Shown: positions 45,972 to 56,795, numbered from the stretch's first letter. The stretch: 64,000 nucleotides of DNA from Scilla litardierei (GCA_030789695.1 CM061142.1:43075375-43139374); one strand, 5' to 3'. Notes: generated by a model from the sequence alone, not told the origin. Made by a program: numbers and translations.

Positions 45972-48492
45972 TGTAGGAAGATATATGCCCATAAGGCAAT
46001 TTATCTTGATTATACGTCTTGTTCATACCGTATATGGTACGTATTATTATAAGTATAAAATCATTTGTATTAATATACTTAGATAATATCCATAGACTTA
46101 TAGTTAGGTCCTCACATATCTAGATGAGATCTCGATTATGAGTAAGTAAGAGACCGAATAGAAACGTAAGTCTAAAACGGTTCGTGATCGTAGATGTGTC
46201 GAGAACTGGATATCGACACAGCGGATAGATCACTGTGTCTTAGTCTTACCTTCGGGTAATGATGATCTCATAGTCATTCGACTTGGTGAAGTCGGAGACG
46301 AGACACAGGTGCTCATTGGAGAATGAGTTCACTGAACGACCAAGTTAGAGTTATTAAATGGTTAACTTTAATGATCTGTCTTTAATAAACTCTAAGGTGA
46401 TGATAGGTTAGTTGATCCTTAAGACCTGAAGTCATCTGTACAAACCTGTGAGCGGACGGTATAGCTTAGACCCATGATCTAGCTTCGAGGACCAGTCCTG
46501 ATGAAAGATCTTAGGTTGGGTTGCACCAGAAGCTCTCTAGGTGAGTAAGTAACTAAGATGGGATTCGTCACTTCCATTAAAGGGAAGTTAGTGTTATAGG
46601 CTCAGTACGGTCTTTATGTTAATCCTCGGCCGGGGTGCGTTGCAAGTAGTACAACGTGTATACAATAAAGACCGACGTATACTGACCAATGTTGTCTGAT
46701 AGGGTTGACAGTAAACCATACCCTAGGCCAACAATAACACAGTCTTGACGAAGGGATTTTAGCTAACGGAATTCATCACTGACACAGCCAATGCAAACCC
46801 TATGACACTTTTGTCAAAGGGTCGATCACGTTATGATGACTCTGAAACAGGGACGACAGCTACTGCTCGTAGTGACCGTCGTCTAGGGGTTTCGAGCCCC
46901 AACCTGTAGTAAGGTCAGGCTGTAGGGTCTCACACCGAGTAGTATTCGTGTCTTAGTAATAGGAATATAGAATAGAGAGAAATATCATTTGATGATATTC
47001 ACAAGTTGAGTTGTGAAAGTTAGTCGCATTAGCAATAGGGGCACAACGTTGCATTAGATGCTAACTTTAACTAAACGTGTTGTAAATTAGTTACGATGAA
47101 TTTTGTAGGAACAAACTTGTTGGAAAGGGTTACCTGGATGACGGGATCGTCCCGGTCTTAACACAGGTTCAAACCGCGTCCAAATCGGAGCTCAAACGAG
47201 CCCAGAAACGCAGAAAAAGTTCAAGGGGAAGTGGGTTAGACCCACTGGGCCAAAAGGCCCATGTGCAAAGGCAAACGGGCAACGCCCGCTGGCTGCAACG
47301 GGCGCACGCCCGTTGCACAGCGGGCGTGTCCCGCTGCATCAGCGGGCGTGGCCCGCTGCATCAGCGGGCGGGCGCCCGCTGCACGCAGCGGGCACGGCCC
47401 GCAGCACGGGCACGGCCCGCAGCACGCAGCGGGCGCCCGCCCGCTGCGGCAGCGGGCGCCCGCCCGCTGCGGCAGCGGGCGGGCGGCCCGCCCTTGCCCC
47501 CTTGGGCGGGCGCGCCCGCTAAGTCTAGCGGGCGCGCTCGCAACTTAAGTCAATTTAGGGTTTTTGAAAACCCTAATGACGGCTACGAATTTTGTGTAAA
47601 TTGCTAAACTTTGAGCAATTGTTTGAGGGGTCAAACGAAGTCGAAATTCGTCACCGTCAGTTCCTACGCGTTCACCATTCCAAGCTTTTCTGATTGATAG
47701 CTTGTTTGGTGTCTGAAGTTTAGTATGTGAGGAGAATTAATTCGTTAACGTTTGACTTTGTGAAAGGCTAACTTTAAAGTTGAAATTAAGCCAAATGACT
47801 TAATTTGTTTTTTTCTCTTCATGGGGATTGTCCCACATTGCCCGTAACGAGAAGTTGAGTGCTCACTCCCTATATAAATAGGGGTGCACTCTCCTCGTTG
47901 AAAAACACACACCAGTCAACGATCGGGTAGCTCCAGATTTTTAGAGCAAGCTCGATCCGCGACTAATCTCTCTCTCTCTCTCTCTATTTTCCTATTCTCC
48001 GGAGTAGTCCTAGCACGACTACGAAGGGGGTTTGGATCTGATCCGGACGTCTAAGACGCGGGTTCTTCTCAAGTGAAACTTTCTACCGCGTGTGATCGGC
48101 TCGGAGGCGAAAGCGGCTCGGGCGGATCGGTGCGAGGGTGCGAGGCGGCTCAGGGAGATCGGGTCAACGCGGCTCGGCTACGAGGAGCTTCTCAAGACGG
48201 TGCGGTACATCTTGCCTGCTCCAGGGCCAAGATTCCGGGTATGTGGTTAAGCGTTTTCTAGTGTAGATTTTAATTAGTCGCTTTAGTGTAGATCCTTCTT
48301 GGGGTGGTCAGACCCACTCCAAGTCGGCATAGATCGGGCTAGGTTCTGGCTCCCCAGAGCCTAGCTAAAATGTTTAGCTAGTGTAGAAATTTAGATTTCT
48401 GGTTTTTCCGCTGCGCTTATGTGCCTCCGTGGTCCGTCCGACTTAGGACGGATACGGATCCGAGCTCTGGGGGTCCGCCAAAACCCCAACAG
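45972..48492 (+). repeat. 5' LTR of copia element C
   Basis: TGTAGGAAGATATATGCC to CAAAACCCCAACA, 2,521 bp. TATA box TATATAAATA at 47871-47880, a CT run near 47965-47985, and the GC-rich block at 47275-47541. A short open frame in U5 (48073-48261) recurs in the 3' LTR but shows no known domain. Confidence 0.95.
47275..47541. repeat. GCGGGC palindromic minisatellite in C 5' LTR
   Basis: Repeats of AGCGGGC/GCCCGCT with GCA linkers. The 3' LTR copy (53764-53941) is roughly 90 bp shorter, with the missing modules in the middle, although the two LTRs were identical at insertion. Confidence 0.85.
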
Positions 48493-48493
48493 T

Positions 48494-48506
48494 GGTATCA
48501 GAGCCA
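48494..48506 (+). other. primer-binding site of element C
   Basis: TGGTATCAGAGCC, a perfect match to the Met-tRNA site, one base after the 5' LTR. Confidence 0.95.
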
Positions 48507-50397
48507 CGGTTATGCTATAGATCTACTATAGCGACCTTTTTAAAATAGTTAAAAATGCTTAGCTTTCATGTACAAACTATTTTGCTTAATGTTAAATAGT
48601 TTTTAAAATTGTTTCGTGTTTTTTAAAAAAAAATTGTTTATGCAACACGAAAATTTTATTTACTTTATGCGATAAATTTTAAATAGGTATCCAACATTTA
48701 AATACTGTATAAAATTTTTTTTTTGAGATATGAAAAATTTTAAAGAGTGTTTAAAGTTTATGTAAACTTTAGAAAAATTTTATTTTTTGAAATTTAGGAA
48801 TTTTTCTTTAGTTACATAAAGTTAGAGATCTTTTAAACTTTATTTGAAAGCTTCTAAAAGGTTTCTAAAAGTTTTTAAAAAGGGTTTTAAATTGTTTTAA
48901 AATATGTAAGCATAGAAATGATTTTATTTCATGAGATGAAACATAAATTATTTTCTTTTTGTTACATATAGGTTTCTAAAATTATTTTGTGACATTTTAA
49001 TTTTAGAAGTACGGTTAAAATTTTAAAGGCCTATGTTTAAAATTATTAGATAATTTTGTACGACCTAGTTTTATGCGATAAAATTTTTATGAAGGCTCTA
49101 AAATTTTAATCTTTAATTTTAAGTGTTAAAATTTAGATTTGCATGTTTGTATTATATAGATAATTTTTAAAACTTGCAAATACCTTTTATATGTCACTAA
49201 AAATGAAACTTTCTTTTATGCGGATAAAGTTAGTTGCTTCATTTCATGTTGTATAATGTATACACAAACCTTGTTAGGTTAGCCATTAAAACATGATAGT
49301 GACATGATATGTTTGATAAAACAAAACAACATCGAACCTAATACCTGATTAGGGTAGTCCTTTTTGTTTTGTAAATCATTTCATTAAAACGTTCAATAAA
49401 TGATTTTCATAAAAAGACTAAGTTGAATTGTTTTATTAAAATCCTAATTAGATTGGGGTAGTGAGTTGAACGTAGAACCTTATAGTTGATAAGGACTTAA
49501 TAAAAGATGTTCAACCAATCTAAAATTTTTTTTGAATTTTTAGGATCAACTAGTTGATAAGGATTAACTAGTTCTCTTAATTAAAAGCCATTTAGTTGTT
49601 TGGAAAACATAAGATTGATGACAACTCCTTCAATGGATCATGATGTCGGTCAATGTGCTTGGCTAAAGTTTTTGGACCAACCTAGCTAGACTGGGTAACA
49701 AGTGGTCCTGGCTTAGTCAATTCCCTGGCCGCGTCCGCTGAACCGCAAGGAGTCGATTCATGACTATGTAAGTCCATCGACTATACCTAAGTCAATACGA
49801 TAATAATCTTGTTCAAGATAAATCGTAGCCCTCCTTGTTTTAGGAGTTGGCAACTATAAGAAACATGTTCCGGTTGTTGAGCTACACTCAAGCCGTGACA
49901 TGTCAATCTTATAGAAACCGATTTCTTGATTGACATCTTAACCTGACTGAAACCGTTGTCTCATCCCTCGAGCTTCGGCGTAAGTCTAACCAAGAATGTA
50001 GTCTAAGACCTGACCCAAACCGGCGCGTCGTGCATACACCGAGCAAAGGGGCAAGTCAGGCTAGACACGAAAACAAGGGTCCGACTAGGCTAGCCATTGT
50101 GATCCGGTTGAGCACACTCATGATCACAAATGACTAGGGGTAAAAATCGATAGGGAATCATAGTAAATATGATTGATGACAAGTTCGTCTACCGACTACA
50201 GAGTCGGACAACTTGTTGAGATACACTCAAGGTTGTCAGACTCAGGGTAGTCGGATCCCTCTCTCACAAATATTATTTTATAATAAATTGTTTATTATTG
50301 TGGCTTTAAATAAATTTAGTGGGAGAATATAGTTTTATTAAAACCATTAAAACTATACTACGAACATATACTAACTAAAGTATCTATAAAATGCAGA
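48507..50397 (+). other. long AU-rich leader of C with hairpins
   Basis: About 1.9 kb between PBS and gag with no significant open frame. The first kilobase is A/T-rich with repeated TTTTAAA and AAAATTT words. Two perfect TTGAG-N5-CTCAA hairpins lie at 49877-49891 and 50216-50230, the second about 170 bases before the gag ATG. The same motif recurs in element B. Confidence 0.7.
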
Positions 50398-51222
50398 ATG
50401 GACTCAGGTCTAAAATACATGGTAGAAAAGAACGTGCTGGATGGAACCAACTACAAAGACTGGCTTAGGAACATTAAGTTGGTCCTTTCCCTAGCTGGGA
50501 TTGGATACATATTGTTCGAGGACGCTCCGGATAAGCCCGATGAGGATTCGACCCACGAAGAGAAAGAAGCCTTCAAGTTGTACCAGAGGGATGCTGAGAA
50601 GGCAAGATGCCTTGCTCTAGCTTCGATGACCAACGAGCTGCAAAGGAAACATGAACATATGGATGTTCAGAGCATACTCCTTAATGCACAAGAGTTGTAT
50701 GGCAAGCGATCCAGAGCTGCCAAGTTCGAAGCTACTAGTAACCTCTGGGGCACGAAGATGACGACAGGACCCGTACAAGATCATGTTATCAAGATGATCG
50801 GGTACGTAGAGGACGCCGCCCAGTTAGGATTTGTCCTGGACAATGAGATGTCCACAGACATTATCCTAAAGTCTTTAACTCCCGAGTTCAAGCCCTTTAT
50901 AACTGGCTTTATAATGAACAGCCTTGAGACGGATCTTCCTGGTCTCCTCAATATGCTCCGGCAATTTGAGGAGATTGAGAAGAAGCCGACTGCACTGGTT
51001 GTTGGCTCTGCTACTTCCGAACAGCCGAAAGGCAAAGGGAAGAAGAAGCAGGTCCCACAACCTGTGAAGGCTAAGAATGGGAAGAAGAAGAACAAAGGGG
51101 CCCCGTCGAAATCTGAGTGCTTCCATTGCCACAAGATTGGCCACTGGAAGAGGAACTGCAAGATCTATCTTGCAGAGAAGAAGAAGGGGCATACTGATGC
51201 CTCTACCTCAGGTACAAATTAA
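50398..51222 (+). CDS. gag: Gag of copia element C
   Basis: 274 residues, ATG at 50398 (AGAATGG context), stop TAA 51220-51222. The N-terminal and central parts are the copia Gag capsid fold (DGTNYKDWLRNIKLVL near residue 17; AKFEATSNLWGTKMTTGPVQ near 110; LLNMLRQFEEIEK near 185). A lysine-rich linker leads to one CCHC knuckle, CFHCHKIGHWKRNC, and the tail KIYLAEKKKG. It should bind RNA and build particles. It is intact, with no frameshift or stop, while pol is missing altogether. In autonomous relatives pol continues in frame after this tail; here the frame closes after DASTSGTN. Confidence 0.9.
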   Translation: MDSGLKYMVEKNVLDGTNYKDWLRNIKLVLSLAGIGYILFEDAPDKPDEDSTHEEKEAFKLYQRDAEKARCLALASMTNELQRKHEHMDVQSILLNAQELYGKRSRAAKFEATSNLWGTKMTTGPVQDHVIKMIGYVEDAAQLGFVLDNEMSTDIILKSLTPEFKPFITGFIMNSLETDLPGLLNMLRQFEEIEKKPTALVVGSATSEQPKGKGKKKQVPQPVKAKNGKKKNKGAPSKSECFHCHKIGHWKRNCKIYLAEKKKGHTDASTSGTN

Positions 51223-52459
51223 AATTCAATTAAATGCAATTATTTCCATTCATATAGTGTGAGACACTTATAGACATCTGTGTACTGTATACAGGTGGCT
51301 GATAAGAACTGGAGATTGGAGAAGCACGTAGATCGGTCGGCAATTAAAGCAACAGTTGCTGCTGGGACCGCTCAAAGACTTCTGGAGACGCTGATCGTGA
51401 TGGAGATGATATTTTTCTTATTTGAATAAAATGTATCATCTTTAAGGATCGAAAACAATGAATGAGTGCTTTGCACTCAAGGTTTATTTTGATAAACAAA
51501 TTAAGGTTCTTTTAATGAGCCCGTTGTTTTGGAATGGATGTCTCGTTTGTTGCAATTGAAATTGAATTGGCTTAAATTTCTGTGGATGTGGCTTTTCTGT
51601 GATGGTTGCGTATATTTTCGAATAATGGTGTATTGCTTCGATAATATTGATTTTGGAGCTGACTAAATGCTAGAAGTCAATCAGTAGTTAAGTGTAGGTT
51701 CCAGGGGGCGTATAAATTGTGTGCGATCACAAAAATACGCAAATCAAGATTAATTCTTAATTATCTGCATTTAGTTATTAAAAGAGCTAATACTAAATGT
51801 GGTTAAAGGAATAAGTACAGTGTAGGACGTTTTGATTGAACGAGTCAATGTCAAGTTTCCTTAAAACGATCTTGACTTGACTCATTCGTCAAATCGAATC
51901 TAACACTTGTACATTCCATCTGAGGCACTTACCAAATGGTTATTTTTGCTCATAAATCTAAATATGATTTAGATATTATGTTGAAGAAATTTGACCAGGT
52001 AATTCTTAAAGTCAGTGGGAGCGTATTAATATACTTAGTTCCGTTTTTCGGACTAAGTAAAAAGGATTTTTCACTTTAATGAATCTTCTATATAAATCAT
52101 TAAGTCAAAATTGTTTTGATTTAATCGTATAAATATAGAGACTTAGGGTGTCAAATATGTAATTGACATATTGACACAATAAAGTGAAGTGAGCTAGAAC
52201 TGACTTACGGAAATGTTAGACCCCACATCTAAATCGTATAAGCCAACTGTTAGCTATACGAAGTTAGGAAAATTGATCCAGATCATTTTTCAAAGGATCA
52301 ACCCTGTGTGATCAAGAGATGTAATTTCAATCCATTAAAATACGTTGTAGATACTTATTAGTAGAACCATTCTTAGGTTTGCCATATCAAATGTCAAAGT
52401 GACTGATATGCTATAACGGCATGAGATACCGAGATAAATAGCCAAGTGCAAGTGGGAGA
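51223..52459 (+). other. 3' non-coding region and purine tract of C
   Basis: 1.2 kb with no pol remnant seen. The last 60 bases (ATGAGATACCGAGATAAAT, then the purine tract AGTGGGAGA to 52459) match the same place in B, where the RNase H tail is still present upstream. This suggests that pol was removed by deletion. Confidence 0.7.
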
Positions 52460-54884
52460 TGTAGGAAGATATATGCCCATAAGGCAATTTATCTTGATTA
52501 TACGTCTTGTTCATACCGTATATGGTACGTATTATTCTAAGTATAAAATCATTTGTATTAATATACTTAGATAATATCCATAGACTTATAGTTAGGTCCT
52601 CACATATCTAGTTGAGATCTCGATTATGAGTAAGTAAGAGACCGAATAGAAACGTAAGTCTAAAACGGTTCGTGATCGTAGATGTGTCGAGAACTGGATA
52701 TCGACACAGCGGATAGATCACAGTGTCTTAGTCTTACCTTCGGGTAATGATGATCTCATAGTCATTCGACTTGGTGAAGTCGGAGACGAGACACAGGTGC
52801 TCATTGGAGAATGAGTTCACTGAACGACCAAGTTAGAGTTATTAAATGGTTAACTTTAATGATCTGTCTTTAATAAACTCTAAGGTGATGATAGGTTAGT
52901 TGATCCTTAAGACCTGAAGTCATCTGTACAAACCTGTGGGCGGACGGTATAGCTTAGACCCATGATCTAGCTTCGAGGACCAGTCCTGATGAAAGATCTT
53001 AGGTTGGGTTGCACCAGAAGCTCTCTAGGTGAGTAAGTAACTAAGATGGGATTCGTCACTTCCATTAAAGGGAAGTTAGTGTTATAGGCTCAGTACGGTC
53101 TTTATGTTAATCCTCGGCCGGGGTGCGTTGCAAGTAGTACAACGTGTATACAATAAAGACCGACGTATACTGACCAATGTTGTCTGATAGGGTTGACAGT
53201 AAACCATACCCTAGGCCAACAATAACACAGTCTTGACGAAGGGATTTTAGCTAACGGAATTCATCACTGACACAGCCAATGCAAACCCTATGACACTTTT
53301 GTCAAAGGGTCGATCACGTTATGATGACTCTGAAACAGGGACGACAGCTACTGCTCGTAGTGACCGTCGTCTAGGGGTTTCGAGCCCCAACCTGTAGTAA
53401 GGTCAGGCTGTAGGGTCTCACACCGAGTAGTATTCGTGTCTTAGTAATAGGAATATAGAATAGAGAGAAATATCATTTGATGATATTCACAAGTTGAGTT
53501 GTGAAAGTTAGTCGCATTAGCAATAGGGGCACAACGTTGCATTAGATGCTAACTTTAACTAAACGTGTTGTAAATTAGTTACGACGAATTTTGTAGGAAC
53601 AAACTTGTTGGAAAGGGTTACCTGGATGACGGGATCGTCCCGGTCTTAACACAGGTTTAAACCGCGTCCAAATCGGAGCTCAAACGAGCCCAGAAACGCA
53701 GAAAGAGTTCAAGGGGAAGTGGGTTAGACCCACTGGGCCAAAAGGCCCATGTGCAAAGGCAAACGGGCAACGCCCGCTGGCTGCAACGGGCGCACGCCCG
53801 TTGCACAGCGGGCGTGTCCCGCTGCAGCAGCGGGCGTGGCCCGCTGTGTGCAGCGGGCGCGGCCCGCTGCGGCAGCGGGCGGGCGGCCCGCCCTTGCCCC
53901 CTTGGGCGGGCGAGCCCGCTAAGTCTAGCGGGCGCGCCCGCAACTTAAGTCAATTTAGGGTTTTTGAAAACCCTAATGACGGCTACGAATTTTGTGTAAA
54001 TTGCTAAACTTTGAGCAATTGTTTGAGGGGTCAAACGAAGTCGAAATTCGTCACCGTCAGTTCCTACACGTTCACCATTCCAAGCTTTTCTGATTGATAG
54101 CTTGTTTGGTGTCTGAAGTTTAGTATGTGAGGAGAATTAATTCGTTAAAGTTTGACTTTGTGAAAGGCTAACTTTAAAGTTGAAATTAAGCCAAATGACT
54201 TAATTTGTTTTTTTCTCTTCATGGGGATTGTCCCACATTGCCCGTAACGAGAAGTTGAGTGCTCACTCCCTATATAAATAGGGGTGCACTCTCCTCGTTG
54301 AAAAACACACACCAGTCAACGATCGGGTAGCTCCAGATTTTTAGAGCAAGCTCGATCCGAACTACTCTCTCTCTCTCTATTTTCCTATTCTCCGGAGTAG
54401 TCCTAGCACGACTACGAAGGGGGTTTGGATCTGATCCGGACGTCTAAGACGCGGGTTCTTCTCAAGTGAAACTTTCTACCGCGTGTGATCGGCTCGGATG
54501 CGAAAGCGGCTCGGGCGGATCGGTGCGAGGGTGCGAGGCGGCTCAGGGAGATCGGGTCAACGCGGCTCGGCTACGAGGAGCTTCTCAAGACGGTGCGGTA
54601 CATCTTGCCTGCTCCAGGGCCAAGATTCCGGGTATGTGGTTAAGGGTTTTCTAGTGTAGATTTTAATTAGTCGCTTTAGTGTAGATCCTTCTTGGGGTGG
54701 TCAGACCCACTCCAAGTCGGCATAGATCGGGCTAGGTTCTGGCTCCCCAGAGCCTAGCTAAAATGTTTAGCTAGTGTAGAAATTTAGATTTCTGGTTTTT
54801 CAGCTGCGCTTATGTGCCTCCATGGTCCGTCCGACTTAGGACGGATACGGATCCGAGCTCTGGGGGTCCGCCAAAACCCCAACA
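52460..54884 (+). repeat. 3' LTR of copia element C
   Basis: 2,425 bp, same ends as the 5' LTR, TATA box at 54271-54280, shorter GC-rich block (53764-53941) and shorter CT run. Followed by TSD ATAAC. Confidence 0.95.
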
Positions 54885-55220
54885 ATAACTACCATCATCT
54901 TCCTCGATGAAGCACCCGTTCGTCGATGAAGCACCCGTTCGTCGAGAAAGTAGTTATTTTCTAATGGCCGTGTGCCAAAAATGAAAAATAACATACTACG
55001 TAAATGGTTGGTTCTTCCCGTCACGGAGAGTTCCTGCCATATCCGTAATGACAGAAGACCCTAACGTGAAAAGAACAACCACTGCGTTCTCTCCGTCACG
55101 AAGCGTTCCTACCATATCCGTAATGGTAGGATACCCATTCGTGAAAAAGACAACGCCTCATTCATCGGTTCGACGGGGCGGCGGTTTGACCGGGGCGAAC
55201 CCGTATGGCTCTGATACCAA
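54885..55220 (-). other. leader of D, PBS-proximal part
   Basis: The rest of D's leader, right of C. It contains a direct repeat GATGAAGCACCCGTTCGTCG (twice near 54904-54945) and related CCGTCACG...TACCATATCCGTAATG units. The primer-binding site is at 55207-55219 (minus TGGTATCAGAGCC), one base from the 5' LTR. Confidence 0.8.
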
Positions 55221-55826
55221 TGTAAGAACCTGTCAAAACAGCGTTAGGATCGATAAATGAAGTTGAGACTTACGCTTGCGTATACGGCACGGTAGTCTCG
55301 GAACTTCGCCTTCGGATTCGCCACGACGGATCGAGTCTTCTCACGAACGGAGTAAGGCTACTAAATCTACAATCTAAATCTCTACTTTTAGATTAAGAAC
55401 TTGGATAAAGAGAGAGGAAGGATTTCGGCAGAGCTTCACTAGAATGAAATGCAAGGCAAGAATACCATGCAAAAGTGTAAGGAAATGGCTAAGCCTTGGG
55501 TCTTATTTATAGACCCCAAGGTAGTTATTTTAGGAGTAATTGTTCCTTTGGAACAATTTAACTAAAGTGTTCCATCATACATGGTACAACATAAGCTTAA
55601 GTTGTACCATATGCATGGTACAACATAAGCTTAAGATATTCCCCCTTTATTAGCCATATGTCGCATGCGCTTATGCACATATAATGCGACTTTCCCACTC
55701 ATCTAGATATCCTCTCCGCAAGGGAACAGATTCCCTTTGCACACGACTTCGTGTACAAGACGTTCGAGGTCCGTATTCTCTCGTACATCCCCTACAAGAG
55801 TGTACAAACGTCATCCATATCCAACA
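55221..55826 (-). repeat. 5' LTR of copia element D
   Basis: 606 bp, same length as the left copy, with 11 substitutions and no indels seen by eye. Ends ATATCCAACA, then TSD CATGC. Confidence 0.95.
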
Positions 55827-56269
55827 CATGCTGCATGGGCCCTGGGCCGGGCGCCCAGGTGGCGCCCAGGGCGGTCTGGGCACCGGGCGCCAGGCGCCCA
55901 GGGAGCTAGGCGCCCAGGGTGCCCATGACCAGGGCGCCTGGGCCTGGTGCCCAGGGCGCTCTGGGCATGCCCAGGCCCAGGCCGCTCGGCCTTCGCTAGC
56001 CTGATGCAGTTTTGGGCTGACCCATGCCCAGTTTGGGCATGGGCAAGGCCTATAGTGCATTTTATACGATGTTGGGCATATCTTTTGCATTTGGCATCCG
56101 ATTTGGACGCCGTTCAAACTTTTTCTTGCGTTAATTAAATTAAATATTGTCGTAAAATATTTACGACGTGTTTAACTCAATTTGCATCAAATGCAAAATA
56201 GTCCCTATCCAAGCTTAAAATATCATTTGCATCACATACAAATGATCTAAGGTAATACATCCCTCAACA
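55827..56269 (-). repeat. 5' LTR of B, piece 4 of 4 (truncated)
   Basis: It resumes B's GC-rich block and then matches 24935-25254 of the left LTR (GACCCATGCCCAGTTTGGGC through TTAAAATATCATTTGCATC). It stops at CATCCCTCAACA, where the left LTR runs on for another 1.1 kb; the 54-bp array follows at once. Confidence 0.8.
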
Positions 56270-56270
56270 C

Positions 56271-56795
56271 AAGGGCCACCCATTCGCCACTGAACGACCC
56301 TAACGTGTCGTCAATTGTAAGTCGAAGGGCCACCCCTTTGCCACTGAACGACTCTTTCGTATTGTCAGCAGTAAGTCGAAGGGCCACCCCTTCGCCACTA
56401 AACAACTCTTATGTGTCTTCAGTCGTAAGTCGAAGGGGCTAGCCCTTTGCGACTAAATGACTTTGACGTGTCATCAGCCATAAGTCAAAGGGACCACCCC
56501 TTCGCCCCTGAACGACCCTAAAGTGTCGTCAGCTGTAAGTCGAAGGGGCCACCCCTTCGCCACTGAATGAATCTTTAGTGTCGTCAGCCGTAAGTCGAAG
56601 GGCTACCCCTTCGCCACTGAACGAATCATTCGTGTCGTCAGTCGTAAGTCGAAGGGCCACCCCTTTGCCACTGAACGACCCAAACGTGTCGTCAACCGTA
56701 AGTCGAAGGACCACCCCTTTGCCACTGAACGATTCCCTCGTGTTGTCAGACATGGGTCGAGGGAATCGCTCCCTCACCAATGAACGGAGTGGTCT
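56271..56795 (+). repeat. 54-bp tandem array of G, right part
   Basis: About nine and a half units of 54-55 bp, resuming in the phase where the left part stopped. Unit divergence is about 10-20% by eye. Because 54 is a multiple of three, part of the array stays open on both strands with an 18-residue period (SRRATPLPLN on plus, FSGEGVALRLT on minus). Confidence 0.9.

Larger units (their letters stand above)
45972..54884 (+). mobile_element. gag-only Ty1/copia element C
   Basis: 8,913 bp with LTRs of 2,521 and 2,425 bp, a perfect Met-tRNA PBS, a purine tract and target duplication ATAAC (45967-45971, 54885-54889), inserted in the leader of D. The only gene is a 274-codon gag; protease, integrase, RT and RNase H are absent. 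It fits the TR-GAG class of non-autonomous elements (terminal repeats plus GAG). LTR substitutions outside the GC-rich block number about 17 (0.7%), so it moved recently, using enzymes supplied by another element. Confidence 0.9.
38834..55826 (-). mobile_element. Ty1/copia element D (hosts C)
   Basis: A minus-strand element with two 606-bp LTRs, a Met-tRNA PBS (55207-55219), a purine tract (39440-39449) and target duplication CATGC (38829-38833, 55827-55831). Without C it is about 8.1 kb. It carries one gag-pol frame broken by two nonsense codons, and a long leader with tandem and GC-rich palindromic repeats. LTRs differ at 11 sites (1.8%), so D is older than A and C. Confidence 0.95.
23814..56269 (-). 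mobile_element. old Ty1/copia element B, with nested insertions
   Basis: A minus-strand element in the 54-bp array. Its 3' LTR is on the left (23814-26379), its interior at 26380-30244, and its 5' LTR on the right is broken into pieces by E, F1 and D. Ends: TGACGGG at 23814 and CCTCAACA at 56269, with near-identical flanks GAAGG (23809-23813) and CAAGG (56270-56274). The right LTR lacks the last 1.1 kb seen in the left. Family: the same as E and C, judged by LTR architecture, PBS, purine tract and leader hairpins. No intact gene remains. Confidence 0.75.

Noticed and set aside
48073..48261. 62-codon frame repeated at 54466-54654
   Set aside because: Present twice only because it lies in both LTRs of C; no domain, and in U5.
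51211..51293. Possible small intron at the end of C's gag (CAG|GTACAA ... ATACAG|GTGG)
   Set aside because: The splice signals look acceptable, but the joined frame stops within two codons and gains no pol, so there is no support from coding sequence.
23503..56795. 54-bp repeats considered as two independent arrays
   Set aside because: The unit phase is kept across element B and the flanks are near-identical, so it is one array split by an insertion.
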